The notes below the pieces were generated by a model. The model was not told the DNA's origin and searched no databases. It worked only from the letters and a program-made list of their open reading frames with translations. The translations under genes were made by a program, and so were the position numbers. From Acidovorax sp. 1608163 (GTDB taxonomy: Bacteria; Pseudomonadota; Gammaproteobacteria; Burkholderiales; Burkholderiaceae_C), in contig NZ_CP033069.1 in NCBI RefSeq assembly GCF_003669015.1, positions 1,181,001 to 1,245,000 on the forward strand: a stretch of DNA of 64,000 nt, given 5' to 3'. This document shows, in pieces, positions 33,254-41,690 of the stretch (its first letter is position 1; each line of letters opens with the position of its first letter).

Positions 33254-35443
33254 TCAGAAGTGCGTGCGCAGCGTGACCTGCAGGGCGCGGGGCGAGCCCG
33301 GCAGGATCAGGTTGTCGTTGCTGCCGTGGCTCGAAACGTAGTACTTGCGGTTGGCCAGGTTCTTCACGTTCACGTCCAGGTCCCACTGGCCCAGCGTGTA
33401 TTGCAGGGCCGCATCCACCGTGGTGTAGGCGGGCAGGGTGACCAGGTTGGTGAGCGAGGTGAAGCGTTCACCCACATGGTTCACACCGCCGCCCAGGCGC
33501 AGGCCCTGGCCCAGGTCCTTCATCACCCAGGCAAAGGCGCTGTTGCGGGGGGTGAGGGCGGGCACCTTGCCCAGGGCTGGCACGGCGGCGGTGGGCAGCT
33601 GCGACGAGGTGGTGGTGGCCAGCGACTTGGTCATGCGCCCGTCCAGGTAGGCGTAGCCTGCGCTCACATCCCAGCGGCCGGGCAGGCGGCCGTTGGCGGT
33701 CAGCTCAAAGCCATTGGTGCGCTGCGTGCCAACGTTGATCTGGCGCGATGGGTTGGCGGGGTCGGTGTTCTTGATGTTGGTGCGCTCCAGGTTGAAGAGG
33801 GCGCCCGTCAGGTTCAGCTTGCCGTCCAGCAGGTCCAGCTTCACGCCAATTTCTTTGTTCTGGGTGATTTCTGGCTCGGCCGCCGTGATGTTGGTGGCCA
33901 GGGCAAAGGCCTCGGCCGAGGGCTGGAACGACTTGCTGTACGACACGTAGTACGAGACGGTATCGCTGGGCTGCCACACCAGACCGGCGCGGGGGCTGAG
34001 CTTTTTGTCGGTGCGCGAGAGCGTGGCGAGCTTGCGGTCAAAACGCGTCTCTTGCCCGTACACGTCCCAGCGTGCGCCCACCAGGGCCTTCCACTGGGGG
34101 GCCAGGGTGATCTGGTCTTGCCAGTACAGCGCGGCGGTGTCTTGTGTGGTGTGGCTGGGGATGGCGTTGTCGGCGTTGTAGTTGGCCGCCGGGATGACGG
34201 GGGCTGCACCGCTGGGGTTGAGGATGGACACGCGGTCGGCCCCGCCCGAGACGGATTCAGAGCGCTTCTTTTGCTGGCCCAGCTCCATGCCCATCAGCCA
34301 CTCTTGCTTGAGCCCGCCGAGCTGGTTGCGCCAGGTCACATCGGTCTGGTTGAACACGCCCTTCTCGTCGCGCAGGATGAAGGCGCGGGTGCGGCCCACC
34401 GTCATGGCGACGGGGTCGGTGGTGCCACCGGGCAGGGTGTTGTAGCGGTCCAGGCTGTAGTCGTAGGCGCGCGTCACGTTGCGCACCGACCAGTCGTCGT
34501 TGAAGCGGTGGTTGAGCGTGGCGGTGAACGACTGCATGGCGCTGGTGGTGGTGTCGTCCTGCGCGGCGTTGCTGGAGCCGTAGTAGGTGCTGGCCGCCAC
34601 GTTGACCGGGCGCCCGTTCAGCGCCGGGATGCCGAAGTCCGTCAGGCGCTTGTCGCGGGCGTGGGTGTATTGCAGCAGCAAATCGGTTTGCGGCGCGAGC
34701 TTGAGGGCCAGCGACGGCGCAAAGTTGTGGCGCTTCACAAACTGCTGGTCGCGGTAGCTGCCAGAGTCTTCCACGGCGGCATTGAGGCGAAAGGCCGCTG
34801 CATCGCTGATGCCCACGTTCAGGTCGGCCGTGGCGCGGCGATAGTCAAAACTGCCCACACCCACCGAGGCTTCGCCAGAGGTCTCGCCAAACTGCGGCTT
34901 TTTGGTGACGCGGTTGATGAGGCCGCCCGAAGACCCGCGCCCATACAGCACGGCGGCCGGGCCCTTGAGCACTTCGATGCGCTCGATGTCGGCCAGGTCT
35001 CGGAAGTACAGCGCGTCGTCGCGCACCCCGTCCACAAACTGGTCGGCAATGGCGGTGAAGCCGCGAATCACCACCTGGTCGCGCTGGCCGTCGCCGTGGC
35101 TCATGGCCACACCGGGCACGTTGCGCAGTGCGTCTTCCATCGAACGGGCGCCCTGGTCGCGCAGCAACTGGGCAGGCACCACGTTCACGGCCTGTGGCAC
35201 ATCGCGCAGGGGCGCGCTGCCCTTGGTGGCGGTGGAGGTGGCCGTGGGGGTGTAGGTGTCGTCTTGCGGCGCGGCCTTGATGGTGACTTCGCCCAGCGCC
35301 TTGGGGGCTGCGGCGTCGGCCGGGGTGCCTTGGGCCAGGGCGGAGCCACAGGCCAGCAACAGCACGGCTGCAGCGAGTGGGCTGAGGGTGTGGGCCAAGG
35401 GCGCGGTGTGCCGCAATGCGGGCGATAGGGAGGATGAACGCAT
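33254..35443 (-). CDS. TonB-dependent receptor 6 (Fiu-like catecholate siderophore type)
   Basis: A 729-residue outer-membrane receptor. The ATG 35443 has AGGA upstream and a signal peptide ending GSALAQ (about residue 39). The plug matches Fiu/BfrE-type catecholate receptors: VPAQLLRDQGARSMEDALRN, VPGVAMSHGDGQRDQVVIRG, FVDGVRDDALYFRD and ERIEVLKGPAAVLYGRGSSGG. The barrel ends LQVTLRTHF. It is preceded on the same strand by DUF3325, PepSY and DUF3649 genes, an arrangement often seen with siderophore receptors, where the membrane proteins are thought to reduce or pass on iron at the inner membrane. The specific ligand is inferred from resemblance. Confidence 0.92.
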   Translation of the reverse strand: MRSSSLSPALRHTAPLAHTLSPLAAAVLLLACGSALAQGTPADAAAPKALGEVTIKAAPQDDTYTPTATSTATKGSAPLRDVPQAVNVVPAQLLRDQGARSMEDALRNVPGVAMSHGDGQRDQVVIRGFTAIADQFVDGVRDDALYFRDLADIERIEVLKGPAAVLYGRGSSGGLINRVTKKPQFGETSGEASVGVGSFDYRRATADLNVGISDAAAFRLNAAVEDSGSYRDQQFVKRHNFAPSLALKLAPQTDLLLQYTHARDKRLTDFGIPALNGRPVNVAASTYYGSSNAAQDDTTTSAMQSFTATLNHRFNDDWSVRNVTRAYDYSLDRYNTLPGGTTDPVAMTVGRTRAFILRDEKGVFNQTDVTWRNQLGGLKQEWLMGMELGQQKKRSESVSGGADRVSILNPSGAAPVIPAANYNADNAIPSHTTQDTAALYWQDQITLAPQWKALVGARWDVYGQETRFDRKLATLSRTDKKLSPRAGLVWQPSDTVSYYVSYSKSFQPSAEAFALATNITAAEPEITQNKEIGVKLDLLDGKLNLTGALFNLERTNIKNTDPANPSRQINVGTQRTNGFELTANGRLPGRWDVSAGYAYLDGRMTKSLATTTSSQLPTAAVPALGKVPALTPRNSAFAWVMKDLGQGLRLGGGVNHVGERFTSLTNLVTLPAYTTVDAALQYTLGQWDLDVNVKNLANRKYYVSSHGSNDNLILPGSPRALQVTLRTHF

Positions 35444-35583
35444 ACGAGATTCCTGACGGAGAGTGGATGAAACACAGGGGCGCCGCACCACCGCGCAGGC
35501 AACAGCCTGCGCTCGGTGGCGCTGCACTGGAAGATGGGTCAACGGCGGCAGTGAAAGCCGCTTGGGTGTTGCAACCCGCTGGG

Positions 35584-35916
35584 CTAAAACCCGCTGAAGT
35601 ACGCCAGCAGCCCTGCCGCCAGCGCTGTGGCGCCCAGTGGGGGGGCGCGCTGGGGCAACCAGGTCACGGTGGCGGTGGCCGCCACGGCCGCCACCGACAG
35701 AGCTGCGGCCCACACCGTGACACCGATGGAGGCTGGCACGCCCGGTGGCGTGCGGGTGGCCAGCCACAACGAGGCCAGCAAGATGACCCAGCCCACGCGG
35801 CGCAGCGTACGCAGGCGTGCGGCGGCGGCCTCTTGGCCCAAGGCGTCTTCGTGGTGTTTGTCCATGCCCAGGGCCATGGCCAGCCAGGCCGCAAAGCAAA
35901 ACAGGAAGGCAGACAT
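35584..35916 (-). CDS. DUF3325 small membrane protein
   Basis: A 110-residue protein with three hydrophobic segments (about residues 1-17, 42-57 and 66-105). It matches the DUF3325 family, which is nearly always beside PepSY and TonB receptor genes. It begins 4 bp after the PepSY stop, so it is translationally linked. The N-terminal motif MALGMDKHHEDALG is typical of the family. Its role in iron use is inferred only from context. Confidence 0.82.
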   Translation of the reverse strand: MSAFLFCFAAWLAMALGMDKHHEDALGQEAAAARLRTLRRVGWVILLASLWLATRTPPGVPASIGVTVWAAALSVAAVAATATVTWLPQRAPPLGATALAAGLLAYFSGF

Positions 35917-35920
35917 GGGT

Positions 35921-37693
35921 TCAGGTTCCTGCGGTGATTTCTGAGGCCGCGTTGGGCAGGGCATGCGCCGCCGGTGCGGAGGCTTGGGGCGCTGCCGTGT
36001 GGGGGCGGGCGGGCCGTTGTTGGGTGGGGGACGCCTTGGTCGGCTGGCGGCGGTGCAGGTGCCACGCCACCGCACCCAGCACGGCACCGGTGGCCAAAAA
36101 GGCCAGGTCCAGCCCCGCCCAGGTCCAGTCGCCCGCAGGCAAGGTGATGCCCAGGTGGGCGGATGTGGTCAAGGCATTGAGCACGGGCAGCAAGGCCCAC
36201 ACCACAGCGGCCAGGGCCACCACCACGGTCCAGCCCATACGCCGGGGGCACAGCAGGCCCCATACCAGGGCCAGAGCCCAGGTGGCAAAGAAGCAGGCCA
36301 GTTCGGTGTCGGCGCGCTCGGGCAGGGCCAGTGGCAGCAGCCGGTTGGCGGCCAGGAACACGCCGCAGGCCAGCGGCAGGCCCGCCAGGGTGGCAATGTT
36401 CAGGCCCGCCACCAGGCGCTCGCCCAGCGGCAGGCGCGGTGGGGTCTGGGCGGCGTTCTTGCGCTGGGCCTGCGCGCTGCGCTTGACGGACCACAGCACC
36501 ATGCCGGTGGCAATCATCAAACTGCCCAGCAGGCCAAAGCCAAACAGCGTCCACCGCAGGCCCGTGCCTGCAAAGCGGGCCAGGTGCAGCCCATACAGCA
36601 CGCCATAGGTGGTGATGCCAGCGCTGTTGGGATTGGCCTCGGCAATGGGTTGCGCGGTGGTGGCATCAAACAGCAGGCGGGGCGGGCGGTATTGTAGGCG
36701 GTCGCCCTCGTGGCGGGTGACTTCCACCACCGGGTTGCCCTTGGTGTCGCGCCGCGCCTGGATGGCGCCAATGCGGCCGCCCTCCCAGTGCTTTTGCGCC
36801 GCGGCCATGATGGTGGCCACGGGCACCAGCGGCAGGGGCTCGACCTTGGCCCCTGGGTCGCGCCGGGCCCGGCGCTCGGGCTTGTCGCCCTGCAGGTCGG
36901 CAAAGTAGGTGTTCGAGTCCACCTTGCCATCGGCGCCGACATACGCCGTGGCGATGCCGCTGGGCAGGTACAGCGAGTGGAAGATCATCAGCCCGCTGAA
37001 AGTGATCATCAGGTAAAACGGCAACACCAGAACGCCCGAGACGTTGTGCGCATCCAGCCAGGCCCGCTGGCCGCCTTTGCTGGGGCGGAAGGTGAAGAAG
37101 TCCTTGAAGATGCGCCGGTGCGTGACCACACCGGTCAGCAGGGCAATGAACATGAGCAGCGTGGCCACGCCCACCACCCAGCGGCCCTCCAGCGTCCAGC
37201 GGCCCTTTTGCGCGGTGCGCAGCTCGAAGTGAAAGCGGTAGAAAAAGTCGCCCCCCATGGACTGGCGGATGTCCACCGCCTCGCCCGTTTGCGGGTTCAT
37301 GCGCAAGGTTTCAAAGCGGCCATTGCCCGTGTCGCGCCACAGCACGTTCACGGCCGGGTCGCGCTCGTCGGGCAGGTGCATGATCCATTGGGTCACATCC
37401 GGCACCTTGCGGTGCAGGGCGGCCAGGGCTTTTTCTGCCGTGTTCGTCTCGGTGTCTGCGGCGGTGGCAGGCAGCCCGTGCAGCTCAGGGTGAGTCCACA
37501 GGTTCAGCTCGTTTCGGAAGAACGACAGCGTGCCTGTGAGGAAGATGGCAAACAGCAGCCAGCCCAGCACCAGCCCGGCCCAGGTGTGCAGCCACGACAT
37601 GGCTTGGCGAAAGCCTTCGCGGTCGTTCGGTGTCTTGGCTTTGGCCCCTGCCTGTGCGGGCAGGGCGCTCTCGGTGGCTGGCATCGTGCTCAT
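35921..37693 (-). CDS. PepSY-associated TM-helix iron-regulated membrane protein
   Basis: A 590-residue inner-membrane protein. It starts at ATG 37693, whose ATGA overlaps the stop of the DUF3649 gene. Four or more membrane spans are seen: about residues 36-58 (WLHTWAGLVLGWLLFAIFL), 185-205, 230-255 and a C-terminal cluster. The first span carries the conserved His of the family, and PepSY-type periplasmic domains lie between spans. Members such as FsrB/FhuF-like partners are proposed ferric-siderophore reductases. The C-terminal third adds extra hydrophobic helices and a Pro/Ala-rich tail. Confidence 0.88.
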   Translation of the reverse strand: MSTMPATESALPAQAGAKAKTPNDREGFRQAMSWLHTWAGLVLGWLLFAIFLTGTLSFFRNELNLWTHPELHGLPATAADTETNTAEKALAALHRKVPDVTQWIMHLPDERDPAVNVLWRDTGNGRFETLRMNPQTGEAVDIRQSMGGDFFYRFHFELRTAQKGRWTLEGRWVVGVATLLMFIALLTGVVTHRRIFKDFFTFRPSKGGQRAWLDAHNVSGVLVLPFYLMITFSGLMIFHSLYLPSGIATAYVGADGKVDSNTYFADLQGDKPERRARRDPGAKVEPLPLVPVATIMAAAQKHWEGGRIGAIQARRDTKGNPVVEVTRHEGDRLQYRPPRLLFDATTAQPIAEANPNSAGITTYGVLYGLHLARFAGTGLRWTLFGFGLLGSLMIATGMVLWSVKRSAQAQRKNAAQTPPRLPLGERLVAGLNIATLAGLPLACGVFLAANRLLPLALPERADTELACFFATWALALVWGLLCPRRMGWTVVVALAAVVWALLPVLNALTTSAHLGITLPAGDWTWAGLDLAFLATGAVLGAVAWHLHRRQPTKASPTQQRPARPHTAAPQASAPAAHALPNAASEITAGT

Positions 37694-37998
37694 GCTGCAG
37701 CCCCCAGCCAGCGCGGAGCCATGGCCGCAGCGCCCATCACGGCTGCGGGCGCCAGCGTGCCCAGCCAGGCACCCCAGCTGGTGCGCGCATAAAACACCCA
37801 GGCCACCGCCGCAGCGTAGGCCAGCCAGGCCAGCATGGTGGCCGTGAGCACCGCATCCACCCGGGGCATGGCCTTTGCCAGCGCCAGCGACAGCGCCGCC
37901 GCAAACGCCGCCGCCACGGCATAGCCCCCGGCGGCAGCGGCCAGGGTGCGTGAGGCAATGGTGAGGCGGTACCGCCAATCGACTCGGGCGGTTTTCAT
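37690..37998 (-). CDS. DUF3649 small membrane protein
   Basis: A 102-residue protein with hydrophobic helices at about residues 12-45, 48-70 and 75-98. It matches the DUF3649 family, whose members lead PepSY/DUF3325/TonB receptor operons. It is the first gene of this operon and overlaps PepSY by 4 bp (37690-37693). The Fur-like box lies about 160 bp upstream. Its biochemical role is not known. Confidence 0.8.
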   Translation of the reverse strand: MKTARVDWRYRLTIASRTLAAAAGGYAVAAAFAAALSLALAKAMPRVDAVLTATMLAWLAYAAAVAWVFYARTSWGAWLGTLAPAAVMGAAAMAPRWLGAAA

Positions 37999-38154
37999 GG
38001 CTGCACCCGTGGGGCAAAACGATGGGTGCAGAGTGCGCGGCGCGGCATGGCAGGGGCTCCAGTTTGGGGTGGTCCTCAGGACCAATTCAAAGGCTGGCTG
38101 CTCACCGGGTTGGCTCCGGTCATGCTGGCTTGCTGGGCCGCGATTCTACTTTTA

Positions 38155-38177
38155 TTGAGAAGTATTCGTATTCATTT
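38155..38177 (-). promoter_or_regulatory. Fur-like box ahead of the DUF3649-PepSY-receptor operon
   Basis: On the minus strand the site reads AAATGAATACGAATACTTCT followed by CAA. The AATGAATACGAATAC part resembles the GATAAT-type hexamer repeats of Fur boxes. It sits in the AT-richest stretch upstream of the operon. Confidence 0.6.
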
Positions 38178-38247
38178 TGTAAAGATTTGCTTGTGTTGGC
38201 GCAAGATTGCAACGACCTAAAGCGGGTGCGTGGGCCAAGCCTGGGCG

Positions 38248-38272
38248 AAAAAAAACGGGCCTGGGCCCGTTG
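38248..38272 (-). terminator. Rho-independent terminator of bfr
   Basis: On the minus strand ACGGGC-CCAG-GCCCGT is followed by a run of eight T. It lies about 50 nt after the bacterioferritin stop. Confidence 0.88.
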
Positions 38273-38322
38273 AGAGTGCGGTGGTGCCGCAACGAGGTCG
38301 TGCCAAGCACGCCCCGGTGTGA

Positions 38323-38799
38323 TCAGTCCGCGTCGCCCATTTGCGACTGCAGGTAGTTTTGGATGCCCACTTTGTCGAGCAGGTCGATCTGGGTTTCCAG
38401 AAAGTCGATGTGCTCTTCGGTGTCATCCAGGATTTTTTGCAGCAGGTCGCGCGAGACATAGTCGCGCACGCTTTCGCAGTGGGCAATGCCTTCCTTGATG
38501 GTGGCTTGTGCGCCTTGTTCTGCGCGCAGGTCGCAGGCCAGGATCTCTGGCACGTCTTCACCCACTTGCAGCTTGGCCAGGTCTTGCAGGTTGGGCAGGC
38601 CGTCCAGCATGAAGATGCGGTCCATCAGCCAGTCGGCATGCTTCATCTCGCCAATCGACTCTTCGTATTCCTTCTTGGCCAGCTTGTCGAAGCCCCAGTG
38701 CTTGAGCATGCGGTAGTGCAGGAAGTACTGGTTGATGGCCGTGAGTTCGTTCTTCAGTTGCGCCTGCAGGTGCGCGATGACTTGTGCGTCGCCTTTCAT
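38323..38799 (-). CDS. bfr: Bacterioferritin
   Basis: A 158-residue iron-storage protein that forms a 24-subunit shell with heme at subunit interfaces. AAGGAG lies just upstream of the ATG 38799. The heme ligand Met52 and ferroxidase residues Glu18, Glu51, His54, Glu94 and His130 are all present by gapless comparison with E. coli Bfr. The remaining ligand, Glu127 in E. coli, aligns with Thr127 here (LDDTEEHID), although Glu128 and Glu129 are adjacent. This may alter the ferroxidase centre. It sits between the Fur-controlled uptake operon and ahpC, linking uptake, storage and peroxide defence. Confidence 0.94.
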   Translation of the reverse strand: MKGDAQVIAHLQAQLKNELTAINQYFLHYRMLKHWGFDKLAKKEYEESIGEMKHADWLMDRIFMLDGLPNLQDLAKLQVGEDVPEILACDLRAEQGAQATIKEGIAHCESVRDYVSRDLLQKILDDTEEHIDFLETQIDLLDKVGIQNYLQSQMGDAD

Positions 38800-38956
38800 G
38801 GGGGCTCCTTCCTTGTTTGTTGTGTGGATGCGCGATTGTGCCGGGCCTGTGCGTGCGCTGACAACACAAGCCCCTGTTGGCCCGCATTGGCTGCGTGTGA
38901 TGCGCAATACCGTTTGCATTCGCGGGCCTTTGGGGGACCAGATACTCTTTCATAAA

Positions 38957-38993
38957 ATAGTCACAGGCAATTGATTCAATGAAATCAATTAAT
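38957..38993 (+). promoter_or_regulatory. Candidate OxyR-type site with palindrome upstream of ahpC
   Basis: Four tetranucleotides at 7-nt spacing (ATAG, CAAT, ATGA, TAAT) partly follow the OxyR pattern ATAG-N7-CTAT-N7-ATAG-N7-CTAT. The first matches fully and the others 2-3 of 4. A perfect 8-bp palindrome (AATTGATT / AATCAATT, 38969-38990) overlaps it. The site is 70 bp before the ahpC start. Confidence 0.4.
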
Positions 38994-39062
38994 TGGATGC
39001 ATGGCTCCAATGCGCCTAGACTTCAGTCCTGTTCAGTCAACCAACCCTTTAAGGAAACAGCA

Positions 39063-39638
39063 ATGTCCCTGATCAATACGCAAGTCCAGCCTTTCAAGAC
39101 CGAAGCTTTTGTGAACCGCAATGGCAAGGGTGAGTTCATCACCGTGACGGAAGAAAGCCTGAAGGGCAAGTGGTCCGTGCTGATCTTCATGCCTGCCGCT
39201 TTCACTTTCAACTGCCCCACCGAAATCGAAGACGCTGCTGACAACTACGCAGCCTTCCAGGCCGCTGGCGCAGAGGTCTACATCGTGACGACCGACACGC
39301 ACTTCTCGCACAAGGTGTGGCACGAAACCTCCCCCGCCGTGGGCAAGGCCAAGTTCCCCCTGGTCGGCGACCCAACACACACCCTGACCAACGCTTTTGG
39401 CGTGCACATCCCTGAAGAAGGCCTGGCACTGCGCGGCACCTTCGTGATCAACCCCGATGGCGTGATCAAGACCCTGGAAATCCACTCCAACGAAATCGCC
39501 CGCGACGTGTCGGAAACCCTGCGCAAGCTCAAGGCTGCCCAGTTCACCGCCGCCAACCCTGGCCAAGTGTGCCCCGCCAAGTGGAAGGAAGGCGCCAAGA
39601 CTTTGGCTCCATCGCTGGACCTGGTTGGCAAGATCTAA
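39063..39638 (+). CDS. ahpC: Alkyl hydroperoxide reductase subunit C (2-Cys peroxiredoxin)
   Basis: A 191-residue peroxiredoxin that reduces H2O2 and organic peroxides. AAGGA lies about 8 bp before the ATG 39063, so the longer frame to 38979 is excluded. The peroxidatic Cys51 is in FTFNCPTEIE and the resolving Cys170 in GQVCPAKW. The Thr and Arg of the active site (TxxC region and LRGTF) are visible. It is followed 181 bp downstream by ahpF, its reductase, after a large hairpin. Length and motifs are standard. Confidence 0.97.
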   Translation: MSLINTQVQPFKTEAFVNRNGKGEFITVTEESLKGKWSVLIFMPAAFTFNCPTEIEDAADNYAAFQAAGAEVYIVTTDTHFSHKVWHETSPAVGKAKFPLVGDPTHTLTNAFGVHIPEEGLALRGTFVINPDGVIKTLEIHSNEIARDVSETLRKLKAAQFTAANPGQVCPAKWKEGAKTLAPSLDLVGKI

Positions 39639-39683
39639 GCCCTGCATTGCGTCGGCTGAGCGCGCGACTGCAGCGCGCTCCCC

Positions 39684-39732
39684 AAAGCCGGACAGCGCCA
39701 TGGCGTTCGCGCCATGCCGTCCGGCTTTTTTT
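39684..39732 (+). terminator. Terminator/attenuator between ahpC and ahpF
   Basis: AAGCCGGAC...GCGCCATGGCG pairs through a TTCG tetraloop with CGCCATGCCGTCCGGCTT and is followed by TTTTT. The stem has a small bulge. Because ahpF follows in the same direction, it probably lets only part of the transcript through, giving more AhpC than AhpF. Confidence 0.85.
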
Positions 39733-39819
39733 CGCCCGGAATTTGGCCATCAGGCTTGAATGAATCGCCTGAAGCCCTTAAACCTACAAAACCACAACTC
39801 GAATTTTCAGGAAGCCACC

Positions 39820-41388
39820 ATGCTCGACGACCAACTCAAATCGCAACTCTCGGCCTATCTGGAACGCGTGCAACAGCCGTTTGAACTGGTGGCTTCTCTG
39901 GACGACAGCGACACCGCCCGCGAGATGCGTGAGCTGCTCGAAACCATCCAGTCCCTGCGCAGCGACAAGATCACCCTGCGCACCGACGGCAACGATGCCC
40001 GCAAGCCATCCTTCAGCCTGCAGCGCGTGGGCAGCGACAACAGCCTGCGGTTTGCAGGATTGCCCTTGGGCCATGAGTTCACCTCGCTGGTGCTGGCCCT
40101 GCTGTGGACGGGCGGCCACCCACCGAAGGTGGAGCAAGAAGTCATCGACCAGATCAAGGCGCTGGATGGCGACTTCAACTTCGAGATGTACATGAGCTTG
40201 ACCTGCCACAACTGCCCGGACGTGGTGCAGGCGCTGTCGCTCATGGCCATCTTGAACCCCAAGGTCAAGACCACGGTGATCGAAGGCGGCGCCTTCCAGG
40301 CCGAAGTGACCGAGCGCGAAATCATGGCCGTGCCCATGGTGTTTTTGAACGGCCAACTGTTTGGCTCGGGCCGCATGACGCTGGAAGAAATCGTCGCCAA
40401 GCTCGACACCGGCTCTGCGGCCCGCGAAGCTGCCAAGCTCAGCGCCAAGGATGCGTACGACGTGCTCATCGTTGGCGGTGGCCCCGCTGGTGCCGCAGCG
40501 GCGGTGTATGCCGCCCGCAAGGGCATCCGCACCGGCGTGGCTGCCGAGCGCTTTGGCGGCCAGGTCAACGACACGCTGGGCATTGAGAACTACATCTCGG
40601 TGCTCGAAACCGACGGCCCCAAGTTTGCCGCTGCCCTCGAAGCCCACACCCGCGCCTACGACGTGGACATCATGAACCTGCAGCGCGCCGAGAAGATCAT
40701 CCCCGCCGCGCAGCCCGGCGGCCTGATCGAGGTGCAACTGGCCAACGGTGGCACGCTCAAGTCCAAGACGGTGATCCTGTCCACCGGCGCCCGCTGGCGC
40801 AATGTGAACGTGCCCGGCGAAGCCGAGTACAAGAACAAGGGCGTGGCCTATTGCCCGCACTGCGACGGCCCGCTGTTCAAGGGCAAGCGCACGGCGGTGA
40901 TCGGCGGCGGCAACTCGGGCGTGGAAGCGGCGATTGACCTCGCGGGCATCGTGCAGCACGTCACGCTGATCGAGTTTGCCGACCAATTGAAGGCCGACGC
41001 CGTGCTGGTCAACAAGCTCAAGAGCCTGCCCAACGTGACCATCCACGCCAACGCCCAGACCACCGAAATCACGGGTGCCGACGGCAAGGTCAACGGTCTG
41101 AAGTACAAGGACCGCGCCACGGGTGAAGAGCATCTGGTGCCGCTGGAAGGCGTGTTCGTGCAGATCGGCCTGGTGCCCAACACCGAATGGCTCAAGGGCA
41201 CGGTCGAACTCTCCAAGTTCGGTGAGATCGTGATCGACGCCAAGGGCCACACCAATGTGCCCGGCGTGTTTGCCGCCGGTGACTGCACCACAGTGCCTTA
41301 CAAGCAGATCGTGATTGCGGCGGGTGCCGGTGCCACGGCAGCGCTCAGTGCGTTCGATCACATGATTCGCATGCCTGTGGCCGCTTGA
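39820..41388 (+). CDS. ahpF: Alkyl hydroperoxide reductase subunit F
   Basis: A 522-residue flavoprotein that passes electrons from NADH to AhpC. The start at 39820 ([10 protein letters not shown]) follows AGGAAG and matches family length; a frame to 39760 is excluded. The N-terminal tandem thioredoxin-fold domain has redox Cys129-Cys132 (TCHNC), and the thioredoxin-reductase-like part has Cys345-Cys348 (CPHCD), the same numbers as in E. coli. FAD and NAD(P)H sites are [17 protein letters not shown] and [15 protein letters not shown]. It is co-oriented with ahpC. Confidence 0.97.
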   Translation: MLDDQLKSQLSAYLERVQQPFELVASLDDSDTAREMRELLETIQSLRSDKITLRTDGNDARKPSFSLQRVGSDNSLRFAGLPLGHEFTSLVLALLWTGGHPPKVEQEVIDQIKALDGDFNFEMYMSLTCHNCPDVVQALSLMAILNPKVKTTVIEGGAFQAEVTEREIMAVPMVFLNGQLFGSGRMTLEEIVAKLDTGSAAREAAKLSAKDAYDVLIVGGGPAGAAAAVYAARKGIRTGVAAERFGGQVNDTLGIENYISVLETDGPKFAAALEAHTRAYDVDIMNLQRAEKIIPAAQPGGLIEVQLANGGTLKSKTVILSTGARWRNVNVPGEAEYKNKGVAYCPHCDGPLFKGKRTAVIGGGNSGVEAAIDLAGIVQHVTLIEFADQLKADAVLVNKLKSLPNVTIHANAQTTEITGADGKVNGLKYKDRATGEEHLVPLEGVFVQIGLVPNTEWLKGTVELSKFGEIVIDAKGHTNVPGVFAAGDCTTVPYKQIVIAAGAGATAALSAFDHMIRMPVAA

Positions 41389-41401
41389 TGTGAGTGAAAT
41401 T

Positions 41402-41453
41402 GGGCTCTAGCGCTTATAGATAAGGCGCTAGAAGCTATAGAAAACGTAGCAAA
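41402..41453 (-). repeat. Dispersed palindromic intergenic repeat, copy 4
   Basis: In minus orientation it reads TTTGCTACGTTTTCTATAGC, TTCTAGCGCCTTATCTATAA and GCGCTAGAGCCC, matching the family pattern. It directly follows the ahpF stop, before its terminator. Confidence 0.85.
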
Positions 41454-41477
41454 TCAGGCGCCTTCAGCGCTGAACAG

Positions 41478-41511
41478 AAAGCCGGGGTGGCGATGCTGCC
41501 CCGGCTTTTTT
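41478..41511 (+). terminator. Rho-independent terminator of ahpF
   Basis: AAAGCCGGGG, an 11-nt loop and CCCCGGCTTTTTT form a strong stem with a T-tract, 90 nt after the ahpF stop. Confidence 0.9.
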
Positions 41512-41561
41512 CATGGGGTGGCTGTGCCAAGTTCCTTGGAGGGTGTGGGGGAGTTGTTGGT

Positions 41562-41582
41562 ATTGATAATTATTCTCATGTA
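41562..41582 (+). promoter_or_regulatory. Fur box ahead of hmuR
   Basis: The site ATTGATAATTATTCTCATGT closely follows the Fur consensus of repeated GATAAT/ATTATC hexamers and lies about 110 bp before the hmuR start, in the promoter zone. It is the best of the three Fur-like sites in the window. Confidence 0.78.
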
Positions 41583-41690
41583 ATATATTGCATCCACGCC
41601 AGCCAGCGCAGGCCTGCCCATGCTTGGGGCATGGTCTGCACGCGGAGCCAGCTTCTTGTCACGCATTTTTGACCCAGGAAGAGGCCCGCT

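Larger units (their letters stand above)
37999..38322. other. Intergenic region with Fur-like box and bfr terminator
   Basis: This 324-bp gap separates the DUF3649 operon from bacterioferritin, both on the minus strand. It holds the bfr terminator (38248-38272) and an AT-rich promoter zone with a Fur-like box (38155-38177). No gene is supported. Confidence 0.65.
41389..41690. other. Intergenic region between ahpF and the heme uptake operon
   Basis: This 302-bp gap holds, in order, a dispersed repeat copy (41402-41453), the ahpF terminator (41478-41511) and a strong Fur box (41562-41582) ahead of hmuR. No gene is supported. Confidence 0.7.

Noticed and set aside
33206..35428. A 740-codon open frame antisense to receptor 6
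   Set aside because: Same codon-phase artefact; the minus-strand frame has the full receptor family pattern.
41487..41672. A 61-codon frame across the Fur box before hmuR
   Set aside because: It runs through the ahpF terminator and the Fur site, with no family character.
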